This document shows positions 25,261 through 33,231 of a stretch of 64,000 bases of DNA, in pieces. Numbering within the stretch: position 1 is the stretch's first letter; the number at the start of each line of letters is the position of its first letter. The DNA is from Oceanihabitans gracilariae (lineage in GTDB: Bacteria; Bacteroidota; Bacteroidia; Flavobacteriales; Flavobacteriaceae): NCBI RefSeq assembly GCF_042684485.1, contig NZ_JBHULM010000011.1, positions 1,488,001 through 1,552,000 on the forward strand, read 5' to 3'. A program made the position numbers and the translations under genes. The notes below the pieces were generated by a model that was given only the letters and a program-made list of their open reading frames with translations, was not told where the DNA came from and did not search any database.

Positions 25261-25311
25261 CAAAAGCAAGAACTTACCTTGTTTCTGTTGGGAGCAGTAT
25301 TCTTGCTTTTG
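25261..25311. repeat. Perfect 12-bp inverted repeat in the arsenosugar cluster
   Basis: CAAAAGCAAGAA (25261-25272) and TTCTTGCTTTTG (25300-25311) are exact reverse complements separated by 27 bp. It lies between the DUF547 and glycosyltransferase genes. A short extension (CTTAC / GTAAG) offers an alternative pairing. Confidence 0.7.
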
Positions 25312-25325
25312 TAAGTAGGACAAAA

Positions 25326-26114
25326 TTAGTCATTCAAATTCCAATTGTATGTTTTGTAGCTTTTTTTTGCGTTGGAAGAAATTTGTACTTCGGAATAGGT
25401 GTTTAAAAAATCAATAAGACTTCCGTTTTGTTTGAAATCTTTAGAGAACCATTGAAAGATTTTTGAAATTTTAATGCTATCGGAAGCTATTTCGTTTCTA
25501 TTGCTATCTGCTAAAAATGCCTTGGTAGCACTGTTTAACTGTTCTTCTAGATTAGAAGCTGTAAAGGCTTGGTTTTGTAATTTAGGACAAGAAAAAGAGG
25601 CGCAAACAATAGCAAAATGAATTCTTGGCTCGTTCATTTTACGTAAAATTTCATGCTCAATTTCATTTAGGTTATACCATTTTTCGCCTAGTTTCCATAG
25701 TTTTTGGTCCCAAGGATTTTTAATGTCTTTAATGCTTTTTACAGGATAATTTTTAATAATTAAATCTATGGTTAGTGCGTTGTACGCGTTAATCCAATAG
25801 GCAAGTTTATCTTTTTTAGTCCAAGTATCTGTTGGCATATTATTGCCTAAAGCGGTAATATAATCTTGTAGTTCTGTTGGGTTATTTTTAAAAGCGATGT
25901 AGTTTACATTACCATTTTCAGAAACATTTTTTTGCAATAGTGTATTCCAAGCATCGTGATTAAATGCTTCAGGAGTTTGGTTTTTAGTAGCTGCTTCTTG
26001 AGGTTTTGCTAAAGTGTTTTCTGTTTTTTTAATTTCATTACTTAGCGCTATTTGTTTAGCAAAAGCAAAAGTAGAAAAGAGAATAGCAAAAAGAATACAA
26101 GTAAAATGTTTCAT
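25326..26114 (-). CDS. DUF547 domain protein, secreted/periplasmic
   Basis: The ATG at 26114 gives 262 residues with a clear Sec signal peptide (MKHFTCILFAILFSTFAFAK); the longer frame from 26138 would need a TTG and add a hydrophilic leader. The domain shows YWINAYNALTIDLIIKNYPVKSIKDI, LNEIEHEILR and FAIVCASFSCPKLQNQAF, the DUF547 core with its conserved Cys. DUF547 has no confirmed activity. In Bacteroidota and cyanobacteria it is often seen near arsenosugar genes, so a part in arsenic-containing sugar or lipid handling is possible but inferred. Confidence 0.83.
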   Translation of the reverse strand: MKHFTCILFAILFSTFAFAKQIALSNEIKKTENTLAKPQEAATKNQTPEAFNHDAWNTLLQKNVSENGNVNYIAFKNNPTELQDYITALGNNMPTDTWTKKDKLAYWINAYNALTIDLIIKNYPVKSIKDIKNPWDQKLWKLGEKWYNLNEIEHEILRKMNEPRIHFAIVCASFSCPKLQNQAFTASNLEEQLNSATKAFLADSNRNEIASDSIKISKIFQWFSKDFKQNGSLIDFLNTYSEVQISSNAKKSYKTYNWNLND

Positions 26115-26170
26115 GTTGTTTGTTTTTCTTTTCGTCAATTCAGGAGGCTGTACCTTACAAAGAAGAGGTT

Positions 26171-27064
26171 TTATTTTTTGGTGTTTTTATGTAAAGGGTA
26201 TAATTCTTGGCCAATAAAATCTTTAGGAAAATTTTCATCTCCTTCAAAGCCTAATTCTATATCTCTACCATCGTAAGGTACGTGGTCTGTTTTAAAAATA
26301 TAATCCCAAAGGCTTAGTGTAATTCCGTAATTAATTCCGTCAGCTTTATCTTTTGGAAGCTCTTTAACATGATGCCAAATATGCATTTTAGGATTGTTAA
26401 AAACGTACTTTAAAAAACCATAATCCCAACCTAAATTAGCATGGTTTAAATGGCCAACGGTTATTGCAAAAAAGTGTACAATTGCTACGTCTTGCGCATC
26501 AAAACCACCAATTATAGCAATAGGAATATATAATAAAGATTTATAAATAACAGGCTCCATCCAGTGGTAACGTAAATGTGCAGCAAAGCCCATTTCTTTT
26601 ACAGAATGGTGTACTTTATGAAAGTTCCAAAATAGAGGAACTTTGTGTAGTAAACGATGCGTATTCCATTGTACAAAATCACTAATAATAAAGAAAATAA
26701 ATAAACCAACTGCTTTTGGTAAATCATCTACATCAAACAATTGAAAACTTGAAATAGATACACCTACAATACTTAATATATCATTAAAAAATGCGGCAGC
26801 TGTATTAGATAATGCAATTAACACGATGAGGTTTAACAAAAAGAAATTGAAAAACATATAAAAGGTGTCTAACCAAAAATCTTTTCTGAAAATAGACTGA
26901 TTTTTACGCCAAGGAAAAGCAATTTCTAATCCCCAAACTACTAGAGAAATAACAATTAATCCGTAGAAATAATTGTCCCAATGGTTGATAGTGATTAATT
27001 CGTTTTTAAGGTAGTTAAAATAACCAGTATACGAATTTTTAATGATGTCTATATATTTTTCCAT
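26171..27064 (-). CDS. Sterol desaturase/fatty acid hydroxylase family protein
   Basis: 297 residues, membrane-embedded with four or five hydrophobic segments. The di-iron histidine clusters of the superfamily are complete: HRLLHKVPLFWNFHKVHHSVKEMGFAAHLRYH around residues 135-165, HLNHANLGW, and HIWHHVKELP near residue 232. Such enzymes hydroxylate or desaturate lipid chains, or cleave ether bonds. Its place between arsM and the DUF547 gene suggests a role in modifying a lipid linked to arsenosugars; this is speculation from position. Confidence 0.85.
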   Translation of the reverse strand: MEKYIDIIKNSYTGYFNYLKNELITINHWDNYFYGLIVISLVVWGLEIAFPWRKNQSIFRKDFWLDTFYMFFNFFLLNLIVLIALSNTAAAFFNDILSIVGVSISSFQLFDVDDLPKAVGLFIFFIISDFVQWNTHRLLHKVPLFWNFHKVHHSVKEMGFAAHLRYHWMEPVIYKSLLYIPIAIIGGFDAQDVAIVHFFAITVGHLNHANLGWDYGFLKYVFNNPKMHIWHHVKELPKDKADGINYGITLSLWDYIFKTDHVPYDGRDIELGFEGDENFPKDFIGQELYPLHKNTKK

Positions 27065-27113
27065 AGGAGTAAAAGTAAAACAATTGGATTTTTAGCTGTG
27101 TAACTTTAGGTAC

Positions 27114-28082
27114 TTAGCAACAACCTCCACCATCATAATGAAAAGTAGATTCTGAAATATAAATATCGTCTCTTTTTAAATTAGCTAATGCATTTGCCGT
27201 TTTATCGCAAATTGCCAATGGTTGATTTTTTAATAAAACGTGACCTTCTTTATCATCAAAATAATCTTGATCTCCATAATAAATGGCAGCTTTACCAGTA
27301 AAAATACAAGGTCCGTCTTTTGGCATTGGATCTTTAATTGCAGCAACCTCAATAGATTCTATGTAGATTAATTCTTCTGTTGGGTAATTTTTAGGATTTA
27401 GAATTCTATATGGTTTTCTTGCTCTAATTTCAATAGTTCCAAAGCCAGCGTCTGTAAGTGCTTTTACGTATTCGGCAATTGGTAAGCTTCCGCTTAGGCA
27501 TAAAGCTCTTAATCTTTCGTCGTTACGCAATGTGTCGTTCATGGGTTGCTCACAAGTAGGATCGCTCATCACTAGTTTTCCGTGTGGTTTTAAAACACGA
27601 TACATTTCGGCTATTGCTTTCTTTAAATCTTCTGCTTTAAAAATATTAAACAAACAGTTTTGCGCAGCAACATCTATAGAGTTATCAGGTACATTAAGGT
27701 TTAACGCATCTCCTTTTACAAGGTCTACAAATTCCGATTTAAACCAAGGGTTTTGTGCTTCGGCTTCGATAAAGTTTTTACGAGAAGCTTCTAACATTTC
27801 GTCTACCACATCAATACCAACCACACCACCTTTTTGGCGATTAAAATATGCGAATTGTAGTAACTCCATGCCGCCACCAACACCAACATAAAGCATTTTA
27901 GGATTGTTGGTTAAATCACGAGCATGCACCGTAGAACCACAACCATAATTCATTTCTTGCATGATTTTCGGAATTTTTAATCCTGGTAATTCCCAAATCG
28001 GATTCGTAGTACAGCAAAGTCCAACATCTGGAGTTAGTGCTGCTTCTTTGTAAACGTCGTGCGTGGTTTCTAGGTAACTCAT
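27114..28082 (-). CDS. arsM: Arsenite/arsenosugar methyltransferase (ArsM-type)
   Basis: 322 residues of the SAM-dependent class I fold. The SAM loop reads LYVGVGGGMELLQFA near residue 66, with GIDVVDEMLEASR after it. Cysteines are arranged as in arsenic methyltransferases: LCCTTNP near residue 23, NYGCG, QNCLF, DPTCEQP and a terminal GGGCC. This form, with YGCGS and a vicinal C-terminal pair, is the one named 'arsenosugar biosynthesis arsenite methyltransferase'. It should convert trivalent arsenic to dimethylarsenic, the substrate of ArsS. Clustering with arsS makes the assignment firm. Confidence 0.88.
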   Translation of the reverse strand: MSYLETTHDVYKEAALTPDVGLCCTTNPIWELPGLKIPKIMQEMNYGCGSTVHARDLTNNPKMLYVGVGGGMELLQFAYFNRQKGGVVGIDVVDEMLEASRKNFIEAEAQNPWFKSEFVDLVKGDALNLNVPDNSIDVAAQNCLFNIFKAEDLKKAIAEMYRVLKPHGKLVMSDPTCEQPMNDTLRNDERLRALCLSGSLPIAEYVKALTDAGFGTIEIRARKPYRILNPKNYPTEELIYIESIEVAAIKDPMPKDGPCIFTGKAAIYYGDQDYFDDKEGHVLLKNQPLAICDKTANALANLKRDDIYISESTFHYDGGGCC

Positions 28083-28090
28083 TTTTTATG

Positions 28091-28104
28091 CCTGCAAAGG
28101 CAGG
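28091..28104. repeat. REP-like hairpin before arsM
   Basis: CCTGCAAAGGCAGG has 5-bp arms around a 4-base loop. On the minus strand it sits 8 bp upstream of the arsM start codon, so it would be in the mRNA leader. The pattern recalls the short CCTGC..GCAGG palindromes dispersed in many genomes. Confidence 0.5.
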
Positions 28105-28173
28105 TATCTTTTTATTTATTATTTTACTTTTCTTAAGGGATTGAAAATCCTTGTTTTATTGCTGTTTTTTTTC

Positions 28174-28272
28174 GCGTTAAGGATTGCAACGGCATCCTTT
28201 TTTGAGGTACGAGAAAAAGATATAGTGAATAGCCTGACTCTACGTAGCTTTTCGCGAAGTAGAGTAACGCCC
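28174..28272 (+). repeat. Dispersed intergenic repeat, copy 2
   Basis: Shares with copy 1 (17125-17269) the blocks CGGCATCCTTTTTTG, AAAAAGATATAG and a terminal AACnCCC. The inner loop and the 3' hairpin differ: here ACTCTAC (28237-28243) pairs with GTAGAGT (28259-28265). Like copy 1, it ends about 9 bp before the stop codon of a minus-strand gene. Confidence 0.75.
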
Positions 28273-28280
28273 AAAGCTTA

Positions 28281-29093
28281 CTATAAACTCTTAATCAATT
28301 CTTTAAATAAAGTAATCATATCTGGTTCTGCTTTTTCAGCCATAGCTATAATTTCATTAATATTTACAGGTTTTAGATTATTTGGATCACATTCATCGGT
28401 TAAAACAGATACTGCTGCTACTTTTAATTTTAAATGGTTGGCAACAATAATTTCTGGAACGGTACTCATACCAACAGCATCTGCACCAATAATTTTAAGC
28501 ATTCTGTATTCTGCTCTTGTTTCTAATTGTGGTCCAACGACACTTGCATAAACACCTTCGTGAAGTTTTATGTTATTTGCTTTGGCGATACTTTTAAAAG
28601 TGTTGTTAATTTCTGTATCATAAGGAGCACTCATATCTACAAAACGTTCTCCTAATTCGGAAACTCCTTTAAATGCTAACGGAGAGCTTCCTTGTAGATT
28701 TAAATGGTCATCAATTAACATCAATTCGCCTTTTTTAAAGTTGGTGTTTATAGCACCAGAAGCATTAGAAACTAAAAGGGTTTTAATTCCTAGTTTTTCC
28801 ATAATACGAACAGGATAAGTTACGTCTTGTAAGGTATAGCCTTCATACACATGAAAACGTCCTTGCATGACGATTACTTTTTTATCAGCTAATTCGCCAT
28901 ATATAAGTTTTCCTTTGTGAAATTCTACGGTTGCCGTAGGAAAGTTTGGTATGTGGTTGTAACTTACCTCTTTTATAACGGTTATTTCTTCTAAAAGTTT
29001 TCCTAGTCCTGTACCTAGAATGATTCCTATTTCCGGTTTGTCAAAACCTTTTTCTTGTAGGTATTCTACGGTTTCGTTTATATATTTAATCAT
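28281..29093 (-). CDS. Purine-nucleoside phosphorylase (PNP family)
   Basis: 270 residues with the trimeric PNP signature set: IGIILGTGLGKLL at the start (phosphate loop), FHKGKLIYG, VMQGRFHVYEGY, SNASGAINTNFKKGELMLIDDHLNL and SVVGPQLETRAEYRM. It releases a purine base from a ribonucleoside by phosphorolysis. Its start overlaps the end of the DUF2064 gene by 8 bp, so it belongs to the arsenosugar operon. ArsS produces 5'-deoxy-5'-dimethylarsinoyl-adenosine; removing adenine from that compound is a plausible task for this enzyme, though ordinary nucleoside salvage is an alternative. Confidence 0.9.
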   Translation of the reverse strand: MIKYINETVEYLQEKGFDKPEIGIILGTGLGKLLEEITVIKEVSYNHIPNFPTATVEFHKGKLIYGELADKKVIVMQGRFHVYEGYTLQDVTYPVRIMEKLGIKTLLVSNASGAINTNFKKGELMLIDDHLNLQGSSPLAFKGVSELGERFVDMSAPYDTEINNTFKSIAKANNIKLHEGVYASVVGPQLETRAEYRMLKIIGADAVGMSTVPEIIVANHLKLKVAAVSVLTDECDPNNLKPVNINEIIAMAEKAEPDMITLFKELIKSL

Positions 29094-29700
29094 TTTGAAT
29101 TATAAGTTTTTTTAATTCGGAATTATGCTCCATATCTTCAAAAGTATCAATATCATTTAACTTTTCTAGGTGATGTATCTTAAATTTCTGTAAATCTTTC
29201 ATAGTATCTTTAAAAACAGAAGAAGTTCCCCAGGCTTTGTTTTTAAAAACATTAGTGTGCAAAGTTTTCATTCCTAATAAATAATAACCACCATCTTTGG
29301 CAGGACCAATAACTACATCGTGATTTTCTAGTTCTTTAAATGCTTCTTGAATATGATTTTCTTTTAAATCGAATAAATCACTACCAACAATTACTACCTT
29401 TTGGTACTTTTTTTGAAAAGCATCTTGAAAAGCGTGAAGCATTCTATAGCCTAAATCATCACCTTCTTGTAAGTGTTTTTGGTAGATAGTATTATCCCAA
29501 ATATCATGATCACGCACTTTTACGGAGTAGTACACCGCTTTGTCACTCGCTATGTTTTTTATTGTTTTTTCGGTGTGTTCTAATAAAAAAGTATAGATTT
29601 TTAAAGCAGAAGCGTTACCAATTGTTTTTGCTAAACGTGTTTTTACCTTACCAAGTTCTGGATTGCGAGTAAATACAATAATGAGGTTTTGGTTTTTCAC
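29086..29700 (-). CDS. DUF2064/TIGR04282 arsenosugar-associated glycosyltransferase
   Basis: 204 residues with a nucleotidyl/glycosyl-transferase A fold: IIVFTRNPELGKVKTRLAKTIG at the start, VVIVGSDLFDLKENHI and VIGPAKDGGYYLLGM later. This is the DUF2064 family, frequently named TIGR04282 'arsenosugar biosynthesis glycosyltransferase'. The start is GTG at 29700; no suitable ATG exists before the conserved N-terminal motif. It overlaps the PNP gene by 8 bp. Confidence 0.85.
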   Translation of the reverse strand: MKNQNLIIVFTRNPELGKVKTRLAKTIGNASALKIYTFLLEHTEKTIKNIASDKAVYYSVKVRDHDIWDNTIYQKHLQEGDDLGYRMLHAFQDAFQKKYQKVVIVGSDLFDLKENHIQEAFKELENHDVVIGPAKDGGYYLLGMKTLHTNVFKNKAWGTSSVFKDTMKDLQKFKIHHLEKLNDIDTFEDMEHNSELKKLIIQND

Positions 29701-29715
29701 GTTTGTTTATTGTTG

Positions 29716-30219
29716 TTAATCATTAAAAATTTTGTTTCCTTTTAAAAGCCATTTGCTCCATGCTTTAGAAAAGGTATGTACGTATTCGGTTTCCTTTTTT
29801 TCTAGATTATAAAGCGGAAAGTTGTTGTTTTTCCATTCAAAAATCCCACCATATAAATTAAAAATATTGGTATATCCAGCGTCTTTTAGTTGTTGGGCAA
29901 TTTTTTCGGATCTAATTCCTAAAGAACAATACACCACAATTTGTAGCTGTTTGTCTTTTAGTAGCTTTGTAGTTTCTTCTAAATTAAAGTGTGTATAACC
30001 AACATGTAAGGCGTTTTTTATGTGGCTTACTTGGTATTCTTGCCATTCACGAGTATCTAAAATAAGAGCTTCGGTTTTTGGCATTGCTAATTCTTGAACC
30101 GAAATATAAGGTACGCTTTTAGTGTTGTGTTTGTTTAATAATTGCGAAAGACTTTCTTGTGCAGTACTTGGTAATGCTGCCACAAAAAAAAGGAGTATGC
30201 TTGTTAATTTATAATTCAT
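29716..30219 (-). CDS. Exported rhodanese-like protein
   Basis: 167 residues with a Sec signal peptide (about 1-20, LLFFVAALPSTAQ) and one rhodanese domain. The active-site loop is VVYCSLGIRSEKIA near residue 107 with the catalytic Cys present. Rhodaneses move sulfane sulfur; in the periplasm this could take part in thio-arsenic chemistry or general thiol homeostasis, which I cannot decide. The gene is 1 bp from arsS, so it is part of the operon. Confidence 0.85.
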   Translation of the reverse strand: MNYKLTSILLFFVAALPSTAQESLSQLLNKHNTKSVPYISVQELAMPKTEALILDTREWQEYQVSHIKNALHVGYTHFNLEETTKLLKDKQLQIVVYCSLGIRSEKIAQQLKDAGYTNIFNLYGGIFEWKNNNFPLYNLEKKETEYVHTFSKAWSKWLLKGNKIFND

Positions 30220-30220
30220 A

Positions 30221-31285
30221 CTAAGCTACTGTTCCTTGGCAACTACTTCCTGCTCCAGCAGTGCAACCATAACAATGTTGTGATATTACAATGTTACGAC
30301 CTTCTAGTAGTTCTTCGTTAAAATCTGAAATATGTTTAGATGTACTGTTTACAGGCAATTCTAACATTTGGTTAAAATCACAATCGTATAAATAACCATC
30401 CCAACTTACCGAAATAGTATTGGTACACATCACGTTTGCAACAGCTGAAGGGTTATATGCTTCTACTAAAGAATACATATACTCTTCATAGTTTTCTGAA
30501 GCGATAAGGTAATCTAGAAATCTGCTAATTGGTAAATTAGTAATAGCAAATAAGTGGTGAAATTGTATATTAAAATCTTGCGCTAGAGCTTTTTTAAAAT
30601 CACGTTCTAAAGCAGCTTGGTCTCCTGGTAAAAATGCTCCGGAAGGGTTGTATACCAAATCTAATTTTAAATTGCTATTTGGCATACCATAACCAACAGC
30701 GTTTAATTCTTGTAGCGCTTGAATAGATTGATTAAAAACACCATCACCACGTTGTTTGTCTGTTTTTCCTTTGGTCCAGTGTGGCATAGAGGAAACGACA
30801 TGAACATTATATTTTTTAAAAAACTCTGGCAGATCATGGTATTTTTTGTTGGCACGAATAATAGTAAGATTAGAACGTACAATAAAATCTTTAATTCCTG
30901 CTTTAGAAGCTTCTTCAACAAACCATTTAAAATTAGGGTTCATTTCTGGAGCTCCTCCTGTTAAGTCTAAGGTATGTGCTCCAGTATTTTTTATAACCGC
31001 TAAACATTGCTGCATGGTTTCTACAGTCATAATTTCTTTTCGGTCTGGACCAGCATCTACATGGCAATGCGTGCATACTTGATTGCACATATAGCCAACG
31101 TTAATTTGAAGTATTTCTAGTTTTCTAGCACGTAAAGGAGCAGGATTGGTTTCTTTTATTTTTTTTGCAAAAGTTGGTAACTCACCACTTTTAAATATTC
31201 CGTTAGAAAGTATTTCTAGTTGTTTGTTAGCTTGTGCTAAGTCGCTTTCTTTTTTATGAAGAGATTGTGTTTTTAATTTGGTCAT
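30221..31285 (-). CDS. arsS: Arsenosugar biosynthesis radical SAM protein ArsS
   Basis: 354 residues. The radical-SAM cluster is YMCNQVCTHCHVDAGPDR (CxxxCxxC) near residue 69, followed by DLTGGAPEMNP, the GGE-like SAM motif. The C-terminal region is Cys-rich (LYDCDFNQML near 295 and HCYGCTAGAGSSCQG at the end), as in the TIGR04167 family. In cyanobacteria ArsS joins a 5'-deoxyadenosyl group to dimethylarsenite, giving the precursor of oxo-arsenosugars. With ArsM nearby, the same reaction is expected here. Confidence 0.92.
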   Translation of the reverse strand: MTKLKTQSLHKKESDLAQANKQLEILSNGIFKSGELPTFAKKIKETNPAPLRARKLEILQINVGYMCNQVCTHCHVDAGPDRKEIMTVETMQQCLAVIKNTGAHTLDLTGGAPEMNPNFKWFVEEASKAGIKDFIVRSNLTIIRANKKYHDLPEFFKKYNVHVVSSMPHWTKGKTDKQRGDGVFNQSIQALQELNAVGYGMPNSNLKLDLVYNPSGAFLPGDQAALERDFKKALAQDFNIQFHHLFAITNLPISRFLDYLIASENYEEYMYSLVEAYNPSAVANVMCTNTISVSWDGYLYDCDFNQMLELPVNSTSKHISDFNEELLEGRNIVISQHCYGCTAGAGSSCQGTVA

Positions 31286-31295
31286 ATACGTACTA

Positions 31296-31631
31296 TTAAC
31301 CGTCTAATTTATTCACTTTATTCATCATTTGCACACCATGCACTAAGGTAGCTCCGCTTTTAATAGCAGCACCAACATGAATGGCTTCCATCATTTCTTC
31401 TTTAGTAATACCACGTTGTAAGCCGTCTTTAGTATATGCGTCAATGCAATAAGGACATTGTTCTGTATGAGCAACAGCTAATGCTATAAGCGATTTTTCA
31501 CGTGCAGTTAAGGCGCCTTCTTCAAAAACTTTAGCGTAATATTCAAAGAATTTATTTCCTAGTTCTTCACTCCATTCTGTGATTTTACCAAATTTTTTTA
31601 GGTCAGCAGGATCGTAATATGTTTTTTGCAT
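31296..31631 (-). CDS. AhpD/carboxymuconolactone decarboxylase-like protein of the arsenosugar cluster
   Basis: 111 residues of the AhpD-like fold with the redox motif EQCPYCIDAYTKDG (CxxC plus a following acidic/aromatic pattern) near residue 57. This is the type named 'arsenosugar biosynthesis-associated peroxidase-like protein'. It is the first gene of the cluster, followed 10 bp later by arsS. A peroxidase or thiol-reductant role for arsenic intermediates is inferred. Confidence 0.87.
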   Translation of the reverse strand: MQKTYYDPADLKKFGKITEWSEELGNKFFEYYAKVFEEGALTAREKSLIALAVAHTEQCPYCIDAYTKDGLQRGITKEEMMEAIHVGAAIKSGATLVHGVQMMNKVNKLDG

Positions 31632-31668
31632 CTTGTAGTTTTAAAATGTATACTAAAAAATGAATATA

Positions 31669-31693
31669 CTGTTTATGTCGTGAAGATAAACAG
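31669..31693. promoter_or_regulatory. Perfect 8-bp inverted repeat upstream of the arsenosugar operon
   Basis: CTGTTTAT and ATAAACAG flank a 9-bp spacer, 38 bp upstream of the first gene of the cluster. Symmetry and position fit a regulator site, though it also follows the dipeptidase stop codon by about 20 bp and could instead be a weak terminator stem. Confidence 0.45.
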
Positions 31694-31713
31694 AACTTAA
31701 CAAAAAAATAAGT

Positions 31714-33177
31714 TTATTTAAAGTTGGTTTTTAAAAAGGTTTCTGCATTTAAATAGAGCACACGATCAATTATTTCTTGTGCTGAAATTTTATTTATAGC
31801 TATTAAGTTTTGGTGGTTGTTTTTTAGGTATTCTTCTGCTTTTTCTACTAAATAAGGTTCTATGTCTTTTATGTTTTCACTAGTCCATAGTCCTTTTATT
31901 GGGTTTACAATACCATCAAAATCAGATCCTATCGCTACTGTTTCCCAGCAAAACATATGGTTTTTGTTTAGTATTTCGGCACAGTGTTGTATTTGGTTCC
32001 AGATGAGTTCAGATTTGTTTCTTAATCGGCTTTTTTTGTTGGGTATATAAATTCTAGAGCTTCTTATTGCTTTTCTGCTAGCAATTCTCCTTTCGTCTAA
32101 TTGTAAGCCAAAAATTCCTTTAGATTTAGCAATACGAAGTATCTCTGCATCATAAAAATTAATATCTACATCACTAAATTGATCGCTTAAAGCCGAATCT
32201 TTTTGGTTCCATTCTTCAATAGAACGTTTTCCGTTTACAGCACCATGACTTACAATTATAGGAATGTTTTGGTCTGCATAAGTAGTTTCTAGTAGCTTGT
32301 AGTATGTTTTTCTGGCAGGTGTACTCATGTGTTTTACATCTATGAGTATGCGTTTGTTATCTGTATTGTCTAAAAGTCTGTCTATTACTTTTAAGCCCAA
32401 CGCTGTAATATCTGTGTTTAGTCCTCTGTTTTGGTTGTCTTTTATAGCGCCAATATTTATACTTCTTGCATGTCCGCAAATTTCATTATAAAAGTGATGC
32501 GCTAAGGTTATAAAAAGAGGTTTGTGAGTCCAGTTTTTTACTTTATCAATATTATTTAAAACGGTTTGCTCATTTGCGGTGTTTTTATCTATTAATAATC
32601 CGGTTTCAAAAGCATGAGCACCTTCTATGGTTGGTACAAGGCTTATTATTTTTTTAGTATCTGTAGATTTTGCAATGTTTTCTTCAACTTCTGTAAAACT
32701 ATTAGTTAGTCTATAGGTGTAGGTTATATTGTCAATTTTTTGAGCAAAGTTGTTTAATTGTAGGTAGTAATTATAGATATCTAAAAGGTCTTGAAAATAA
32801 CTATTATGGCTTCTAATGTTATCAATTCTAGAGTGGCTAACTCCAGCAGCAAGATTTACTAAAATATCAGAAATAAACTTAAAGCCTAACATTCTTTTTT
32901 TTAAAAAGTGTTTTTCAAAAGGATAAAATGAAACCACCACAACTTGGCAATTTGCTTTTGCTAAAGCCGTTAAGTCTGTTTGTGTAAATTTTGTTAAGGT
33001 TAGTATTTTATTGATTTGGCGCTCTAAAAAGTTTGGCGGACTATAATGCCAAATAGAGTTTTTTCTACCAGCATTTAAGTGGTTTTGTTTTGTTGGTTGG
33101 TATTTAAAACTCTTACCATAAGGTTTTAGTGCTGGATGACAATGTAAATCGATGTATGCCCTTTTCATAAAAGTCAT
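31714..33177 (-). CDS. M19 (renal dipeptidase-like) metallopeptidase
   Basis: 487 residues, longer than the usual 320-400. Metal-binding landmarks of family M19 are seen: IDLHCHPALKP near the N-terminus (in place of the usual DGHND), LVPTIEGAHAF with the bridging Glu, FITLAHHFYNE, LIDVKHMS, PIIVSHGAVNG and AIGSDFDGIVNP. No signal peptide is visible. It probably cleaves dipeptides; the extended middle section and modified first motif make substrate unsure. Two ATGs are possible (33177 and 33168), the second giving MKRAYIDLHCHP. Confidence 0.82.
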   Translation of the reverse strand: MTFMKRAYIDLHCHPALKPYGKSFKYQPTKQNHLNAGRKNSIWHYSPPNFLERQINKILTLTKFTQTDLTALAKANCQVVVVSFYPFEKHFLKKRMLGFKFISDILVNLAAGVSHSRIDNIRSHNSYFQDLLDIYNYYLQLNNFAQKIDNITYTYRLTNSFTEVEENIAKSTDTKKIISLVPTIEGAHAFETGLLIDKNTANEQTVLNNIDKVKNWTHKPLFITLAHHFYNEICGHARSINIGAIKDNQNRGLNTDITALGLKVIDRLLDNTDNKRILIDVKHMSTPARKTYYKLLETTYADQNIPIIVSHGAVNGKRSIEEWNQKDSALSDQFSDVDINFYDAEILRIAKSKGIFGLQLDERRIASRKAIRSSRIYIPNKKSRLRNKSELIWNQIQHCAEILNKNHMFCWETVAIGSDFDGIVNPIKGLWTSENIKDIEPYLVEKAEEYLKNNHQNLIAINKISAQEIIDRVLYLNAETFLKTNFK

Positions 33178-33231
33178 TTAATGATAGTTAAAAGATATAA
33201 ATTTTTAATTTAGCAGTAAAAATATTTTTTT

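Noticed and set aside
28141..28551. 136-codon plus-strand ORF
   Set aside because: It starts in the dispersed repeat and then runs antisense through the PNP gene, whose protein motifs are complete.
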